Under the pieces are notes generated by a model that worked only from the letters and a program-made list of their open reading frames with translations, was not told where the DNA came from and did not search any database. Source: CAYJII01 sp964370225 (GTDB lineage: Bacteria > Bacillota > Clostridia > Oscillospirales > Ruminococcaceae). From it: 64,000 nucleotides of DNA. This document shows, piece after piece, positions 35,508 through 44,774 of the stretch; the stretch's first letter is position 1, and the number at the start of each line of letters is the position of its first letter. The DNA is taken from the NCBI GenBank assembly GCA_964370225.1, contig CAYJII010000001.1, forward strand, positions 171,332 through 235,331, in the 5' to 3' direction. The translations under genes and the position numbers were made by a program.

Positions 35508-36317
35508 TTAATTATTGCCTAATTTATTTGAGAAATTATTGGAAAAATCTGAAATATACTCACCATTATACATAACTTTTGTCTGCTCAATAAAATTGTT
35601 ATCATATCCATATTCGTTAACAAGCGCGCATAAAAACTGATACTCATCAACATCGCTTGGGATATGCCTGCTTATCGACTTTATGGGCATCGCAGTAAAA
35701 TTTGTATAGCTATGATCCGATATAATATTGGCATTTTGTCCACCTACATAAATCGCATTTACATCTTTGCTTTCTAATAGATTATCATTTTTCGGGGATA
35801 CAATAAGCGCAATTTCCTTAAGATTGTGCAAATAATTTGTCACAACAAGCGCAATCCCGTTATTATTTAAAATTTTCTTTGCGATTTTATTATACTTTTT
35901 CCTATTAAGTGTCACCACAGTAATGTTAGAAAAATGCTTTGCTAACAGTGCTAGATATTTTGTTTCCTCACATTTTATGTCAAATAGTACAACCTTTTTC
36001 TTTGCAATTTTGTTTTTTTCCGCCGCAAAACTTAGCGCGCTGGATAGCATTTCATACATCAAATTTTCGCTGAGCACAGTATTTTTAGGTGGCATAATCT
36101 TTTTATTATCTGCAATCGTCACGCCTTTGCCTAATAAAAACTCTGATTTTCTTCCCATCAATAACGCTGTGATCTTCTTAAACTTCACTACTGGTTTTTT
36201 TACCCGAATTATATTAAAAGAAAATTTTGGGGTCTGCACCATTTGCAGCGAATACGCTTTAGTCGTAAGCCTCTTAAATAAACCTTTGACATTATTCTTA
36301 ATAATAATGGTAAACAT
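35508..36317 (-). CDS. Hypothetical protein, possible Rossmann-like fold
   Basis: 269 residues; I do not recognise the family. The N-terminal ~60 residues are very basic (KGLFKRLTTKAY, RVKKPVVKFKKITALLMGRK). The middle shows alternating hydrophobic strands and helices (KKVVLFDIKCEETKYLALLAKHFSNITVVTLNRKKYNKIAKKIL...GIALVVTNYLHNL...ALIVSP), as in a nucleotide-binding alpha/beta fold, without a clear glycine loop. Codon use is AT-rich. It lies 114 bases upstream of greA on the same strand and diverges from metG. Confidence 0.75.
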   Translation of the reverse strand: MFTIIIKNNVKGLFKRLTTKAYSLQMVQTPKFSFNIIRVKKPVVKFKKITALLMGRKSEFLLGKGVTIADNKKIMPPKNTVLSENLMYEMLSSALSFAAEKNKIAKKKVVLFDIKCEETKYLALLAKHFSNITVVTLNRKKYNKIAKKILNNNGIALVVTNYLHNLKEIALIVSPKNDNLLESKDVNAIYVGGQNANIISDHSYTNFTAMPIKSISRHIPSDVDEYQFLCALVNEYGYDNNFIEQTKVMYNGEYISDFSNNFSNKLGNN

Positions 36318-36419
36318 GTAAACACTTCCTTTGTATATTACTGATTAACAATGAATATGCAGCTTTTTTTCTCAAAATACCTATTTTCATAGAAAAATAA
36401 GTTTTCTTCAAAAATACAC

Positions 36420-36448
36420 TTTCAATTTTGCGGAAAATTTGTTATAAT
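36420..36448 (+). promoter_or_regulatory. Extended -10 promoter of metG
   Basis: TATAAT (36443-36448) preceded by TGT; the -35 region TTTCAA (36420-36425) is weak at 17-base spacing. The leader to the ATG is about 80 bases, too short for a T-box. Confidence 0.55.
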
Positions 36449-36531
36449 ATAGCTTAACTAATTTTATAAGATAATAGCACGTTTGCGATATAGCTTTGCA
36501 AAGTGCGATTGATAAGACAAGGAGCATGATT

Positions 36532-38561
36532 ATGAGCAATAAAGGGAAATATTATCTCACTACAGCGATTGCGTACACTTCAAAGAAGCCGCATATCGGT
36601 AACACTTACGAGGCTATTCTTGCGGATGCTATCGCAAGATACCGCAAACTTATGGGATACGATGTATTTTACATGACTGGTACAGACGAACATGGGCAAA
36701 AAATCGAGGAGCTTGCAAAAGAAGCAAACATCTCTCCTCAAGCTTATGTTGATGGTATCGCAGCACAAATTAAAGGCATCTGGGACTTGATGGACTGTGA
36801 TTACGACAAATTTATTAGAACAACTGATATCGAGCATAAAACAATAGTTAAAAAAATATTCAAAAAGCTATATGATAAAGGCGATATCTACAAAGATGAG
36901 TACGAAGGACTTTACTGCACACCATGTGAATCTTTCTGGACACAAAGCCAACTTGTTGACGAATGTTGCCCTGACTGCGGACGCCCTGTTGCTAAAACTA
37001 AAGAGGAAGCGTATTTCTTTAAAATGAGCAAATATGCGGACAGGCTGATGAAGCATATGGAGGAAAATCCTGATTTCATCGTGCCAGAGTCACGTAAAAA
37101 AGAGATGGTAAACAACTTCTTAATCCCTGGACTACAAGATTTATGTGTGTCAAGAACTTCATTCACTTGGGGTATCGGCGTCGACTTTGACCCTAAACAT
37201 GTAATCTATGTTTGGATTGATGCGCTCACAAATTACATCACTGGTATTGGCTATGACCCTGACGGCTCGAGCGAACAATTTAATAAATTGTGGCCTTGCG
37301 ATGTTCATGTAATCGGAAAAGATATCCTACGTTTCCATACAATCTACTGGCCTATCATGCTTATGGCGCTTGATATCGAGCTTCCTAAGCAAATTCTTGG
37401 TCACCCATGGCTACTATTTGCTAACGATAAAATGAGCAAATCAAAAGGCAATGTTATTTACGCTGATGATTTAGCTGAGCTGTTCGGTGTAGACGCTACA
37501 AGATACTACTCACTAAAAGAAATGCCATTTTATTCCGACGGCAGCATAACTTATGAAAATGTTATCGCAAGGTTTAACTCCGATTTAGCAAACACACTTG
37601 GAAACCTCGTTAATCGTACAGTTGCGATGTCTAATAAATATTTCGATGGCGAAGTAAAAAACACAGGAGCTGCGGGTGAGTTTGACGAAGAACTGATTGC
37701 TATTTGTAAAGATGGCGTTAAACAATACATTGAGTTGATGGATAAACACATGGTAAGCGACGCAATCGAGGTCGTGATGAATATTCTAAGACGCTCGAAT
37801 AAATACATCGATGAGACTGCTCCATGGGTGCTGGCAAAAGATGAGACTCAAAGCGACAGACTTAAAACTGTTCTATACAATTTACTCGAGAGCATTAGAT
37901 TTTGTGCGGTGTTACTGCTACCAATTATCCCTAAAACTTCGGCTGAAATTTTCAGACAAATTAACTCCGATGTTACTACCATCGCATCACTTGAAGAATT
38001 CGGAAGCTTAAAAGAAGGCAAAGTGGCACAAGCTACACCGCTGTTTAATCGTTTGGATGCTGAGAAAAAATTAGCGGAAATCGCAGAAAAATTCAAGGCA
38101 GAAGAAGCCGCTGNNNNNNNNNNNNNNNNNNNNNNNNNNNNNNNNNNNNNNNNNNNNNNNNNNNNNNNNNNNNNNNNNNNNNNNNNNNNNNNNNNNNNNN
38201 NNNNNNNNNNNNNGCTGAAACAGAAGAAAACGCAAATGTTTGCATCGGCATCGAAGACTTCCAAAAAGTCGAGTTGCGAGTTTGTAAAGTACAAGGTTGC
38301 GAGCGCGTGAAAAAATCCGACAAACTACTTTGCTTGCAGTTATTTGACGGAAAAGGTGACCGACAAGTAGTTTCTGGTATTGCAGAATATTACGAGCCAC
38401 AGGATTTAATTGGTAAAAGCGTAATTGTTGTTGCTAACCTTAAACCGGTTAAGCTCAGAGGTGTTGAAAGTAACGGCATGATTTTGGCAGCAGATGCAAA
38501 AGATGGCGTTCGTGTAATCTTTGTAGATGGAGACATAGACGCAGGTAGCACTGTTAGATAA
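36532..38561 (+). CDS. metG: Methionyl-tRNA synthetase (interrupted by a sequencing gap)
   Basis: ATG 36532 (MSNKGKYYLTTAIAYTSKKP) follows AAGGAG. The catalytic part has PHIGNTYEAI (HIGH-like), a zinc knuckle with CTPCES and CCPDCGRP, and NDKMSKSKGNV (KMSKS). After residue ~527 (KFKAEEAA) come 100 N; afterwards the frame shifts by one and continues AETEENANVCIGIEDFQKVELRV...KPVKLRGVESNGMIL, the C-terminal tRNA-binding EMAP-like domain that ends MetRS dimers. I read both halves as one gene: N runs of exactly 100 are placeholders and the Ala/Glu-rich linker on both sides explains an assembly break. Confidence 0.95.
38114..38213. other. Assembly gap (100 N) inside metG
   Basis: Exactly 100 N in an Ala/Glu-rich linker. 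The true length is unknown; the reading frame before and after implies it is not 100 bases modulo three. Confidence 0.98.
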
Positions 38562-38568
38562 GTATATT

Positions 38569-38602
38569 TATGAGGGGAAATTTATAACAATTTCCCCTCA
38601 TA
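38569..38602 (+). terminator. Hairpin terminator after metG
   Basis: Fourteen-base-pair stem (38569-38582 with 38589-38602), loop of six, eight bases after the stop. Only a weak T run follows. Confidence 0.7.
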
Positions 38603-38736
38603 CTTCATATTGGCGATATCTTTTTTATGCATTGTGCAAAAATGAAATGAAGTGCGAGAAATAGAGAAAAACAAAGAGAAATCAAGAGAAATCAAGAGAT
38701 ATGGAGATGTATTTTAAAATAAAGGGTTAAAAAGGC
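38603..38736. other. Non-coding stretch upstream of the rplM promoter
   Basis: AT-rich, no credible gene. It holds short direct repeats of AGAGAAATCA around 38665-38697, purine-rich on the plus strand. I see no other signal here. Confidence 0.6.
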
Positions 38737-38765
38737 TTGACAAGGCGATTTGCTTATATTATAAT
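38737..38765 (+). promoter_or_regulatory. Perfect consensus sigma-A promoter of rplM-rpsI
   Basis: TTGACA (38737-38742) and TATAAT (38760-38765), exact consensus with a 17-base spacer. Confidence 0.92.
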
Positions 38766-38877
38766 GATATAGCTGTCGTGATACGGATACAAAAAGTATT
38801 GCGAAAAAATAAAGATCGCTTGTTAATTTAACATTTATATGTTTTACTTGTCGATAAACTAATTTGGAGGATAAATT
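38766..38877 (+). promoter_or_regulatory. rplM 5' leader
   Basis: About 105 bases of transcribed leader between the promoter and the TTGGAGG ribosome-binding site. Ribosomal-protein leaders of the L13 class are known in Firmicutes in just this position; I cannot verify the fold by eye. Confidence 0.4.
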
Positions 38878-39306
38878 ATGTCTACTACTATGCCAAAACC
38901 CGCAGAACAATCACGTAAATGGTACATTCTTGACGCTCAAGACAAACCATTAGGCCGTGTTGCGGTAAAAGCTGCGCATATTTTGCGCGGAAAACATAAA
39001 CCAACTTTCGCACCTCATTGCGATTGCGGTGACCATGTTATCATTATAAATTGCGAAAAAGCAATTTTAACAGGAAAAAAATTGGATCAAAAATACTATC
39101 GTTGGCACACAGGCTGGATCGGTGGTCTTAAAGAAGTTAAGTATTCTAAACTTATGCAAGAACGTCCTGAAAAAGCAATGATGATTGCTGTTAAAGGTAT
39201 GCTTCCAGACACAACTCTAGGTCGCGGTCAACTTCGTCGTCTAAGAGTTTACAAAGGTAGCGAACACGAAAACGCTGCTCAAAAACCTGAAGCTTACACA
39301 CTATAA
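38878..39306 (+). CDS. rplM: 50S ribosomal protein L13
   Basis: 142 residues. RKWYILDAQDKPLGRVAVKAAHILRGKHKPTFAPH is the conserved N-terminal core, GDHVIIINCEKAILTGKK and the VKGMLPDTTLGRGQLRRLRVYKGSEHEN stretch complete it. L13 is an early assembly protein of the large subunit. It is paired with rpsI 21 bases downstream, as in nearly all bacteria, behind a perfect promoter. Confidence 0.98.
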   Translation: MSTTMPKPAEQSRKWYILDAQDKPLGRVAVKAAHILRGKHKPTFAPHCDCGDHVIIINCEKAILTGKKLDQKYYRWHTGWIGGLKEVKYSKLMQERPEKAMMIAVKGMLPDTTLGRGQLRRLRVYKGSEHENAAQKPEAYTL

Positions 39307-39327
39307 TATAAGGGAGGCTAATATAAT

Positions 39328-39726
39328 ATGTACGAATCTAAACCATATTTTTACGGCACTGGTAGAAGAAAAAGCTCTGTTGCAAGAGTTAGAGTATATG
39401 CAGGTAGCGGTAAAATTACAATAAACGGCAGAGATATTGATGAATATTTCGGTCTTGAAACATTAAAATTAATCGTAAGACAACCTCTTACATTAACTGA
39501 TACTCTTGAGAATTTCGACATCGTTTGTAATGTTGCAGGTGGTGGAGTTACAGGTCAAGCAGGTGCTATCCGTCACGGTCTATCAAGAGCGTTACTACAA
39601 TTCAATGCTGAATTGCGTCCTGCACTGAAAAAAGCTGGTTTCTTAACTCGTGACCCAAGAATGAAAGAACGTAAAAAATACGGACTTAAAGCTGCACGTC
39701 GTGCTCCTCAGTTCTCAAAACGTTAG
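39328..39726 (+). CDS. rpsI: 30S ribosomal protein S9
   Basis: 132 residues, normal. YGTGRRKSSVARVRVYAGSGKITINGRDIDEYF and the C-terminal GFLTRDPRMKERKKYGLKAARRAPQFSKR, whose last residues reach the P-site tRNA, are diagnostic. It ends the rplM-rpsI operon, followed by a terminator. Confidence 0.98.
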   Translation: MYESKPYFYGTGRRKSSVARVRVYAGSGKITINGRDIDEYFGLETLKLIVRQPLTLTDTLENFDIVCNVAGGGVTGQAGAIRHGLSRALLQFNAELRPALKKAGFLTRDPRMKERKKYGLKAARRAPQFSKR

Positions 39727-39741
39727 TATTTACACAAATAC

Positions 39742-39772
39742 AAAAAGACTTCCTTTATGGAAGTCTTTTTTT
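39742..39772 (+). terminator. Terminator of rplM-rpsI
   Basis: AAAAAGACTTCC (39742-39753) pairs with GGAAGTCTTTTT (39759-39770), followed by T residues. Also usable for the converging GNAT gene. Confidence 0.92.
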
Positions 39773-39784
39773 TCGCACATTTTA

Positions 39785-40387
39785 CTAGCTTTCAATATTT
39801 TCGATAAAGTGGTTGTCGTATTTTTCCCAGTATTCCTTGTAGACACGCTCGCTATTACCATCAAAATTTAGTTGGTACATCCTAAATGTAACAAGGAAAT
39901 TTTTCGGTTGCCAGCTCTCCTCGTACGAATATTTATACTCCATGCCAATTTTTTTCATCACAGCACCACTATGGATATTCTTAACATCATGAGTTGCTGT
40001 AATAAACTCATATCCAGCCTCTGCAATTTTTCCCACTATAGCTTTCGCCGCTTCGCTGACAATTCCTTTGTTCCAAAATTCCTTTTTTAGCCCATACCCA
40101 AAATCGTTACTAGCACTTTGCGAGAGCCCAGCATATCCGATTGGCTTATTATTTTCTTTTAGACAAATCGCATATCGGTAAGCAGTTGGCGCATCGTATG
40201 TGTCAAGATAGTCGCACTTCAGCATCTTTTGGGCTTCACTCAGCGTCGTGAGCGTATGCCATGGCAAATATATATTAACTTCTTCATCGCTCATAATCTC
40301 AAAAAAATCTACAACATCATCTGCTGCAAATTTGCGCAAAATCAGTCTCTCAGTATAGATTGTTGGTGTGTTCTCTTTTATTCTCAT
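39785..40387 (-). CDS. GNAT family N-acetyltransferase (RimJ/RimL type)
   Basis: 200 residues. IYTERLILRKFAADDVVDFFEIMSDEEVNIYLPWHTLTTLSEA is the usual start of the Acetyltransf_3 family; GYGLKKEFWNKGIVSEAAKAIVGKIAE covers the acetyl-CoA-binding loop, and NIHSGAVMKKIGMEYKYSYEESW follows. Relatives acetylate protein N-termini or small molecules; the substrate is unknown. Single gene, converging on rpsI. Confidence 0.92.
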   Translation of the reverse strand: MRIKENTPTIYTERLILRKFAADDVVDFFEIMSDEEVNIYLPWHTLTTLSEAQKMLKCDYLDTYDAPTAYRYAICLKENNKPIGYAGLSQSASNDFGYGLKKEFWNKGIVSEAAKAIVGKIAEAGYEFITATHDVKNIHSGAVMKKIGMEYKYSYEESWQPKNFLVTFRMYQLNFDGNSERVYKEYWEKYDNHFIENIES

Positions 40388-40444
40388 AGCAGGCTCTCCT
40401 TAGTTTCTTCACTACATTTTATACTACTCAATCATTTTTGTCAA

Positions 40445-40473
40445 TTGCAATAAATTAGCGCCTGTGATATAAT
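40445..40473 (+). promoter_or_regulatory. Extended -10 promoter of the HD-domain gene
   Basis: TTGCAA (40445-40450), 17 bases, TATAAT (40468-40473) preceded by TGA. Confidence 0.75.
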
Positions 40474-40504
40474 TATTCTAAGAAAAATTTAAGGAGCTAA
40501 TAAA

Positions 40505-41062
40505 ATGAGAAAGAATATAACAATAAATGAAGCAAGAGAGATTTTCGCAAAATATAATACTGAACCTTTTCATGTGAAGCATAGTAATACAGTTGGTAAT
40601 GTTATGGGTTATTTCGCCAAAGAGTATGGCGAAGATGAACAGTACTGGACAGTTGTCGGAATATTGCACGATGTAGATTTTGGCATGTATCCTGAGGAGC
40701 ATTGTAAAAAATGTTATGAGCTTCTTAAAAACGAAGATGTGCATGAGGACATCATCAACTCAATCGCAAGCCACGCCTATGGTATTTGCTCCGATATTAA
40801 ACCTACACATCAAATGGAGAAAATCCTCTTCGCAGTGGATGAACTCACAGGTTTAATCGGTGCTGGCGCTTTAATGCGACCTTCAAAGAGCGTTAGCGAC
40901 ATGGAGCTCAAATCACTTAAAAAGAAGTTCAAAGATAAATCTTTTGCAGCCGGTTGCGATAGAAGCGTCATCCTAAAAGGTGCGGAAGAGCTAGGTTGGA
41001 GTAGTGATGAGATACTTACAAAAACATTGGATGCTATGAAAGCAGTAGAAAACTGCGATTAA
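40505..41062 (+). CDS. HD-domain phosphohydrolase-like protein
   Basis: 185 residues. The HD metal-binding pattern is visible as FHVKHSNTVGNVM, VGILHDVDFGMYPEEHCKKC and INSIASHAYGI. A wide family of such stand-alone HD proteins in Clostridia has no assigned substrate; nucleotides or phosphoesters are likely. ATG follows AAGGAG. It is a single-gene unit with its own promoter and terminator. Confidence 0.88.
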   Translation: MRKNITINEAREIFAKYNTEPFHVKHSNTVGNVMGYFAKEYGEDEQYWTVVGILHDVDFGMYPEEHCKKCYELLKNEDVHEDIINSIASHAYGICSDIKPTHQMEKILFAVDELTGLIGAGALMRPSKSVSDMELKSLKKKFKDKSFAAGCDRSVILKGAEELGWSSDEILTKTLDAMKAVENCD

Positions 41063-41080
41063 TTATAAACTGTATGATAA

Positions 41081-41115
41081 AAAGCTGATGCGGGTTTGAA
41101 ATCCGCATCAGCTTT
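41081..41115 (+). terminator. Shared terminator between HD gene and GLUG-protein gene
   Basis: Stem AAAGCTGATGCGG (41081-41093) with 41103-41115, loop about nine bases. It lies between two converging genes and can serve both. Confidence 0.85.
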
Positions 41116-41122
41116 CTCTATT

Positions 41123-44100
41123 TTAGCTATATGACTTTATACAGTCGTCTATACTCATATTATAGTTTCCCCAACCGCTGATTACTTCAATATCGAAAAT
41201 ATCGATAACTCCGTCGCCATCGACATCCGCAAGTGAATTTTCTGCTTCATAAGAATATAGATTAAAATTTTTGCTATTTCTTATGATACTTATGTCCTCA
41301 AAATTAATCTTATTATCTTCATTGACATCGCCAAAGTACATATTTATCATCATAAGGTCGCTATTCGAAGAATCATTGATATTTATCGGGCTGCCATCTA
41401 CCACAATATTGTTCACGATATAGTCGATATGTCCCTCTCGCTCCATCACAATCGTGTATGTTCCAGCAGCTACTCCACCTATAGTAAACTCGCCACTAGT
41501 ATAACCCCAGTATCCCTCAGGCTCAATACTAGTACTTCTGAGCGGTGCACTGTATTCTGTGTCAGTCGAGTTATACAGCGTAACCGTCGTGCTTAAATTC
41601 ATATTAAAGCCACCAACGCTGCCAGTTATCGTTGTTAAATCTTCTATCCCCGCTGTTGGCGTTATTACAAATTGCGAAAACTTTGTCACCGTCATCTCGA
41701 TGTATTTTCCACCAGCATCCGTTTTTATAGGCACGGACATATATTCTGTCACAGGATTTTGGTTGCTTTCGGTGATGTAATGCTCCACAACTGCACTTTC
41801 TCCAGCAAAGTTATCATTTAGATAAATTTTCATCGTAACAGGTAGGTAGATGTTGTAGTTAGCAATATAAGTTTCGTTATACGTGGTTTCCGAAACCGCT
41901 TTTATCTCTAGCACAACGCTATCGCTACCTTGCTGTGCAGTCGGCACTTTTTGCGTTACATCAAGCTTGACAGCTTCAGGATATGCAACAAAATCTGGCG
42001 ATCCAGTTGCTGCGCCACCTTGTGTGGCTAGTAGCAAACCGTAAAACTCCACATTTTTCGCTGGAATTTCGGTGCTAGCTGAAACCCCACTATCTATCAT
42101 TGGTTGCGTATACTTAATACTAAGGTTGCTCTGCGCCTTAACTAGCATTTCTTCCAAAATTTTGATACTCTCCAATATGCCTGCATCATCGCGGATATTT
42201 TCCACTCCGACTCTATTTAAAATTTTCGCAGCCTCTGCTACGCCATTTAAAACCTCTTGTTCTTCTTCCTCACTCCAAACAGCAGCAGTTGGTAAGCTTG
42301 CAATGATTTCTTTTACTTGGTCGTTAGCGTTTTGGTTTGCAGTTTTCACCTCAATTTGATATGAGGTAGTCATTCCGCTATATGTTACCGTAATGTTTTG
42401 CAGACCCAATACTTGGTTATCAAATCCGCTAATCATTCCTTTTTCCAAGCTAATCAGTGTTGAATTTCCGTCACTGTATGCCACGGTTATTTCACCCATA
42501 TCAACACTAATATCTTCGCCCAAAACGTAAACTACCTTTGTCGGTAAAGTGCTCATCGAAATGCCTGTAATCGTTGCGTTTGGGTCGATGTTGAACACCA
42601 TTTGTTCTGGGTACAGATAATCTGCTTTACCAGCCATTGTCCACACTGAGTTAAAATCAAAACCTACAAATCCACTTTCTTCTTGCGCTTGTGCTTCAGT
42701 CAGGCGCCATGTGTAGTTATTATAGTTCGATATTTTTGTGTCGTTAATACTATCAGTCACTCGAGCTAGTATTCTGCTCCCCCCAACTGTGTAAATACCA
42801 CTCATGGTTGAAACTGTTCTGTCGCTATATAGCCAACCTACACCCGATGAATTATATCCAATCGCACTGATTGCGCCTGTATTATAGCTGTTTTTGACAT
42901 GGGAGTTATCAAGCATTCCGATTACGCCACCCACATTGATATCATTTTCATTTGCACCCGAGTTATCTACCGTAATATCCCCTGTGTTATAAGAATTGGA
43001 TACCATTTTATTGATGAACGCACGCCCAACAATACCACCAACTCTAAAATATTGTGAGTTGTCCGCATTATTTACAGCAGTAACATTAACTGCGCCATTG
43101 TTATATGATGTGTTGACGATGCCGTCGCTATTGCCTACAATTCCACCAATTTCTGCATACTGAAAGCTCGTCGCACTCAGTATCTCAGCATTTACTGCCC
43201 CTGTGTTATAACATGTGTTTATATTCCCACTGCTAACGCCAGCAATCCCACCAACAGCGGCATTGCTATCGCAACTAGCGGTAATTTCTGCGGTATTATG
43301 TGAGTTTGCTATATCGCTAACACTAGCACCCCAGTCTGCGTGGTCTTGCCCTACAATACCGCCAGCATATGCGTTTGATGCACTATTTTGCGCAGTGACA
43401 TCCCCTGTGTTTTCACAAGATTTTATCACCGAGCCCTCAATATATGCAGCAATTCCCCCTGCTTGTACATTCGCTTGCTCATTTCTTTCATCGGAGGTCG
43501 GGCGTATTTGCGAGATAACTGTAGCTTTATTCACAGAGTTTTCAACTCTACCGTTAATCAGCTCGCCAACAATCCCCCCAGCTTTCGCATAGCTTTGACT
43601 GTTCCCCTCAATATTTGCAGTCACCGAACCATTGTTAGTACAATCTAAAATTTCGCCCTCAGTTGCACCAGCTATGCCACCAACTTTCATGTTTTCTTGC
43701 GCGATGACTTCACCTAAAGATAAATAATCAGAGTCAACCGCGCTAACATTTGCATTGTTAGTACAGTTGATTACACGGCTATCCTCATCCGCAAACCCTA
43801 CGATACCACCTGTGTAGTCATCCCCTTGTATATTCCCGCTTACAGTACAGTTTTCTACAACGGTATTCATTGCGTATCCCACAATACCACCTGTAAAAAT
43901 ATCAACATTTGATACGTTTACTGCATTTGTATTCACTACGTTTAGGTTTTTTATTATCGCATTTTCAGCATAGGCGAATAAGCCCAATCCTAATCGCGAA
44001 GAGGTGTCAATTGAGTGATACAAACCGATAATGTCATTATTGTTTCCATCAAACACACCGCTAAATGGTGTGCGCGCACTACCGATTGGCTCAAACCCAA

Positions 44101-44551
44101 GCCCATATACCGAGCTCATTGATGGAGTCGGTTTTATACCATAGTCGTAGAAATCTCCACCCTCCACAAAATCTGATGCAACAAACTCGATGTCGTTCAT
44201 CAAGATATAATGCGCAGATGGATTATCTATGATTTTATTTAGTTGAGATTTGTCCGTAATTTGAAATGGGTCGCTTTCGCTTCCGCTACCCGCCATATTA
44301 ATTTCCGAGGATGCTGGCACTTCCACCACAGATTTCGCGCTATCTTCTGCTACTGAGGCTGCCTTTGGCACAGCTAGCTCTACTGAGTTTTGCTCGTTCC
44401 CCATAAGAGATTGTGACGCTGTGCTATCTTCTTCGTTTTCCTTAGCCAGTGTCGATGTGCCCTGCACATTAAAAATGAGTGCTAAGGATAATACTAGTGC
44501 TGTGATATTGCATATGCCTTTTTTCGACATTTTTATTTTATGTATCTTCAT
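41123..44551 (-). CDS. Secreted GLUG-repeat protein with Ig-like, X-like module and C-terminal dockerin
   Basis: ATG 44551 follows AGGTGG. About 1,142 residues. A signal peptide (GICNITALVLSLALIFNVQG) leads into a long region (~160-600) of GLUG-type repeats such as FTGGIVGYAMNTVVENCTVS and AGGIVGELINGRVENSVN, a beta-helix-like fold. Then come a bacterial Ig-like (Big_3-type) segment (VVYVLGEDISVDMGEITVAYSDG), a helical linker, a beta domain, a carboxypeptidase-regulatory-like module (~990-1070, TTVTLYNSTDTEYSAP...GEFTIGGVAAGTYTIVM) and two dockerin loops (GDVNEDNKINFEDISIIRNS and ADVDGDGVIDIFDIEVI). It should be exported and docked to a cohesin. No membrane anchor is present. Confidence 0.85.
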   Translation of the reverse strand: MKIHKIKMSKKGICNITALVLSLALIFNVQGTSTLAKENEEDSTASQSLMGNEQNSVELAVPKAASVAEDSAKSVVEVPASSEINMAGSGSESDPFQITDKSQLNKIIDNPSAHYILMNDIEFVASDFVEGGDFYDYGIKPTPSMSSVYGLGFEPIGSARTPFSGVFDGNNNDIIGLYHSIDTSSRLGLGLFAYAENAIIKNLNVVNTNAVNVSNVDIFTGGIVGYAMNTVVENCTVSGNIQGDDYTGGIVGFADEDSRVINCTNNANVSAVDSDYLSLGEVIAQENMKVGGIAGATEGEILDCTNNGSVTANIEGNSQSYAKAGGIVGELINGRVENSVNKATVISQIRPTSDERNEQANVQAGGIAAYIEGSVIKSCENTGDVTAQNSASNAYAGGIVGQDHADWGASVSDIANSHNTAEITASCDSNAAVGGIAGVSSGNINTCYNTGAVNAEILSATSFQYAEIGGIVGNSDGIVNTSYNNGAVNVTAVNNADNSQYFRVGGIVGRAFINKMVSNSYNTGDITVDNSGANENDINVGGVIGMLDNSHVKNSYNTGAISAIGYNSSGVGWLYSDRTVSTMSGIYTVGGSRILARVTDSINDTKISNYNNYTWRLTEAQAQEESGFVGFDFNSVWTMAGKADYLYPEQMVFNIDPNATITGISMSTLPTKVVYVLGEDISVDMGEITVAYSDGNSTLISLEKGMISGFDNQVLGLQNITVTYSGMTTSYQIEVKTANQNANDQVKEIIASLPTAAVWSEEEEQEVLNGVAEAAKILNRVGVENIRDDAGILESIKILEEMLVKAQSNLSIKYTQPMIDSGVSASTEIPAKNVEFYGLLLATQGGAATGSPDFVAYPEAVKLDVTQKVPTAQQGSDSVVLEIKAVSETTYNETYIANYNIYLPVTMKIYLNDNFAGESAVVEHYITESNQNPVTEYMSVPIKTDAGGKYIEMTVTKFSQFVITPTAGIEDLTTITGSVGGFNMNLSTTVTLYNSTDTEYSAPLRSTSIEPEGYWGYTSGEFTIGGVAAGTYTIVMEREGHIDYIVNNIVVDGSPININDSSNSDLMMINMYFGDVNEDNKINFEDISIIRNSKNFNLYSYEAENSLADVDGDGVIDIFDIEVISGWGNYNMSIDDCIKSYS

Positions 44552-44687
44552 CACTTTCCACCTCTATTAATTTACTACACTAAACACGTATAGTTTATTA
44601 TACAACAAAGACAAGTTTAACGCAATACTATTTAGCAATTTTTCTCATAAAAACGCAACATTTTTCTTGTTTTGCGACTAAAGCAAA

Positions 44688-44729
44688 AATAGCGGAACAC
44701 CGAAATTAATTTTCAGGTGTTCCGCTATT
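44688..44729 (-). terminator. Terminator of the cohesin-like surface protein
   Basis: AATAGCGGAACACC (44688-44701) pairs with 44716-44729. On the minus strand the stem is followed by a U run. Confidence 0.9.
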
Positions 44730-44774
44730 AATGTTAAATCATTTTAGTTTGTAACGCTTAAGGCTAACTCTATT

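Noticed and set aside
35508..36317. Small-subunit RNA methyltransferase for the unknown protein
   Set aside because: No GxGxG SAM-binding loop or catalytic NPPY/DPPY motif could be found.
36440..36531. Possible T-box leader before metG
   Set aside because: The leader is under 100 bases and has no specifier stem, T-box sequence or terminator; the same holds for lysS.
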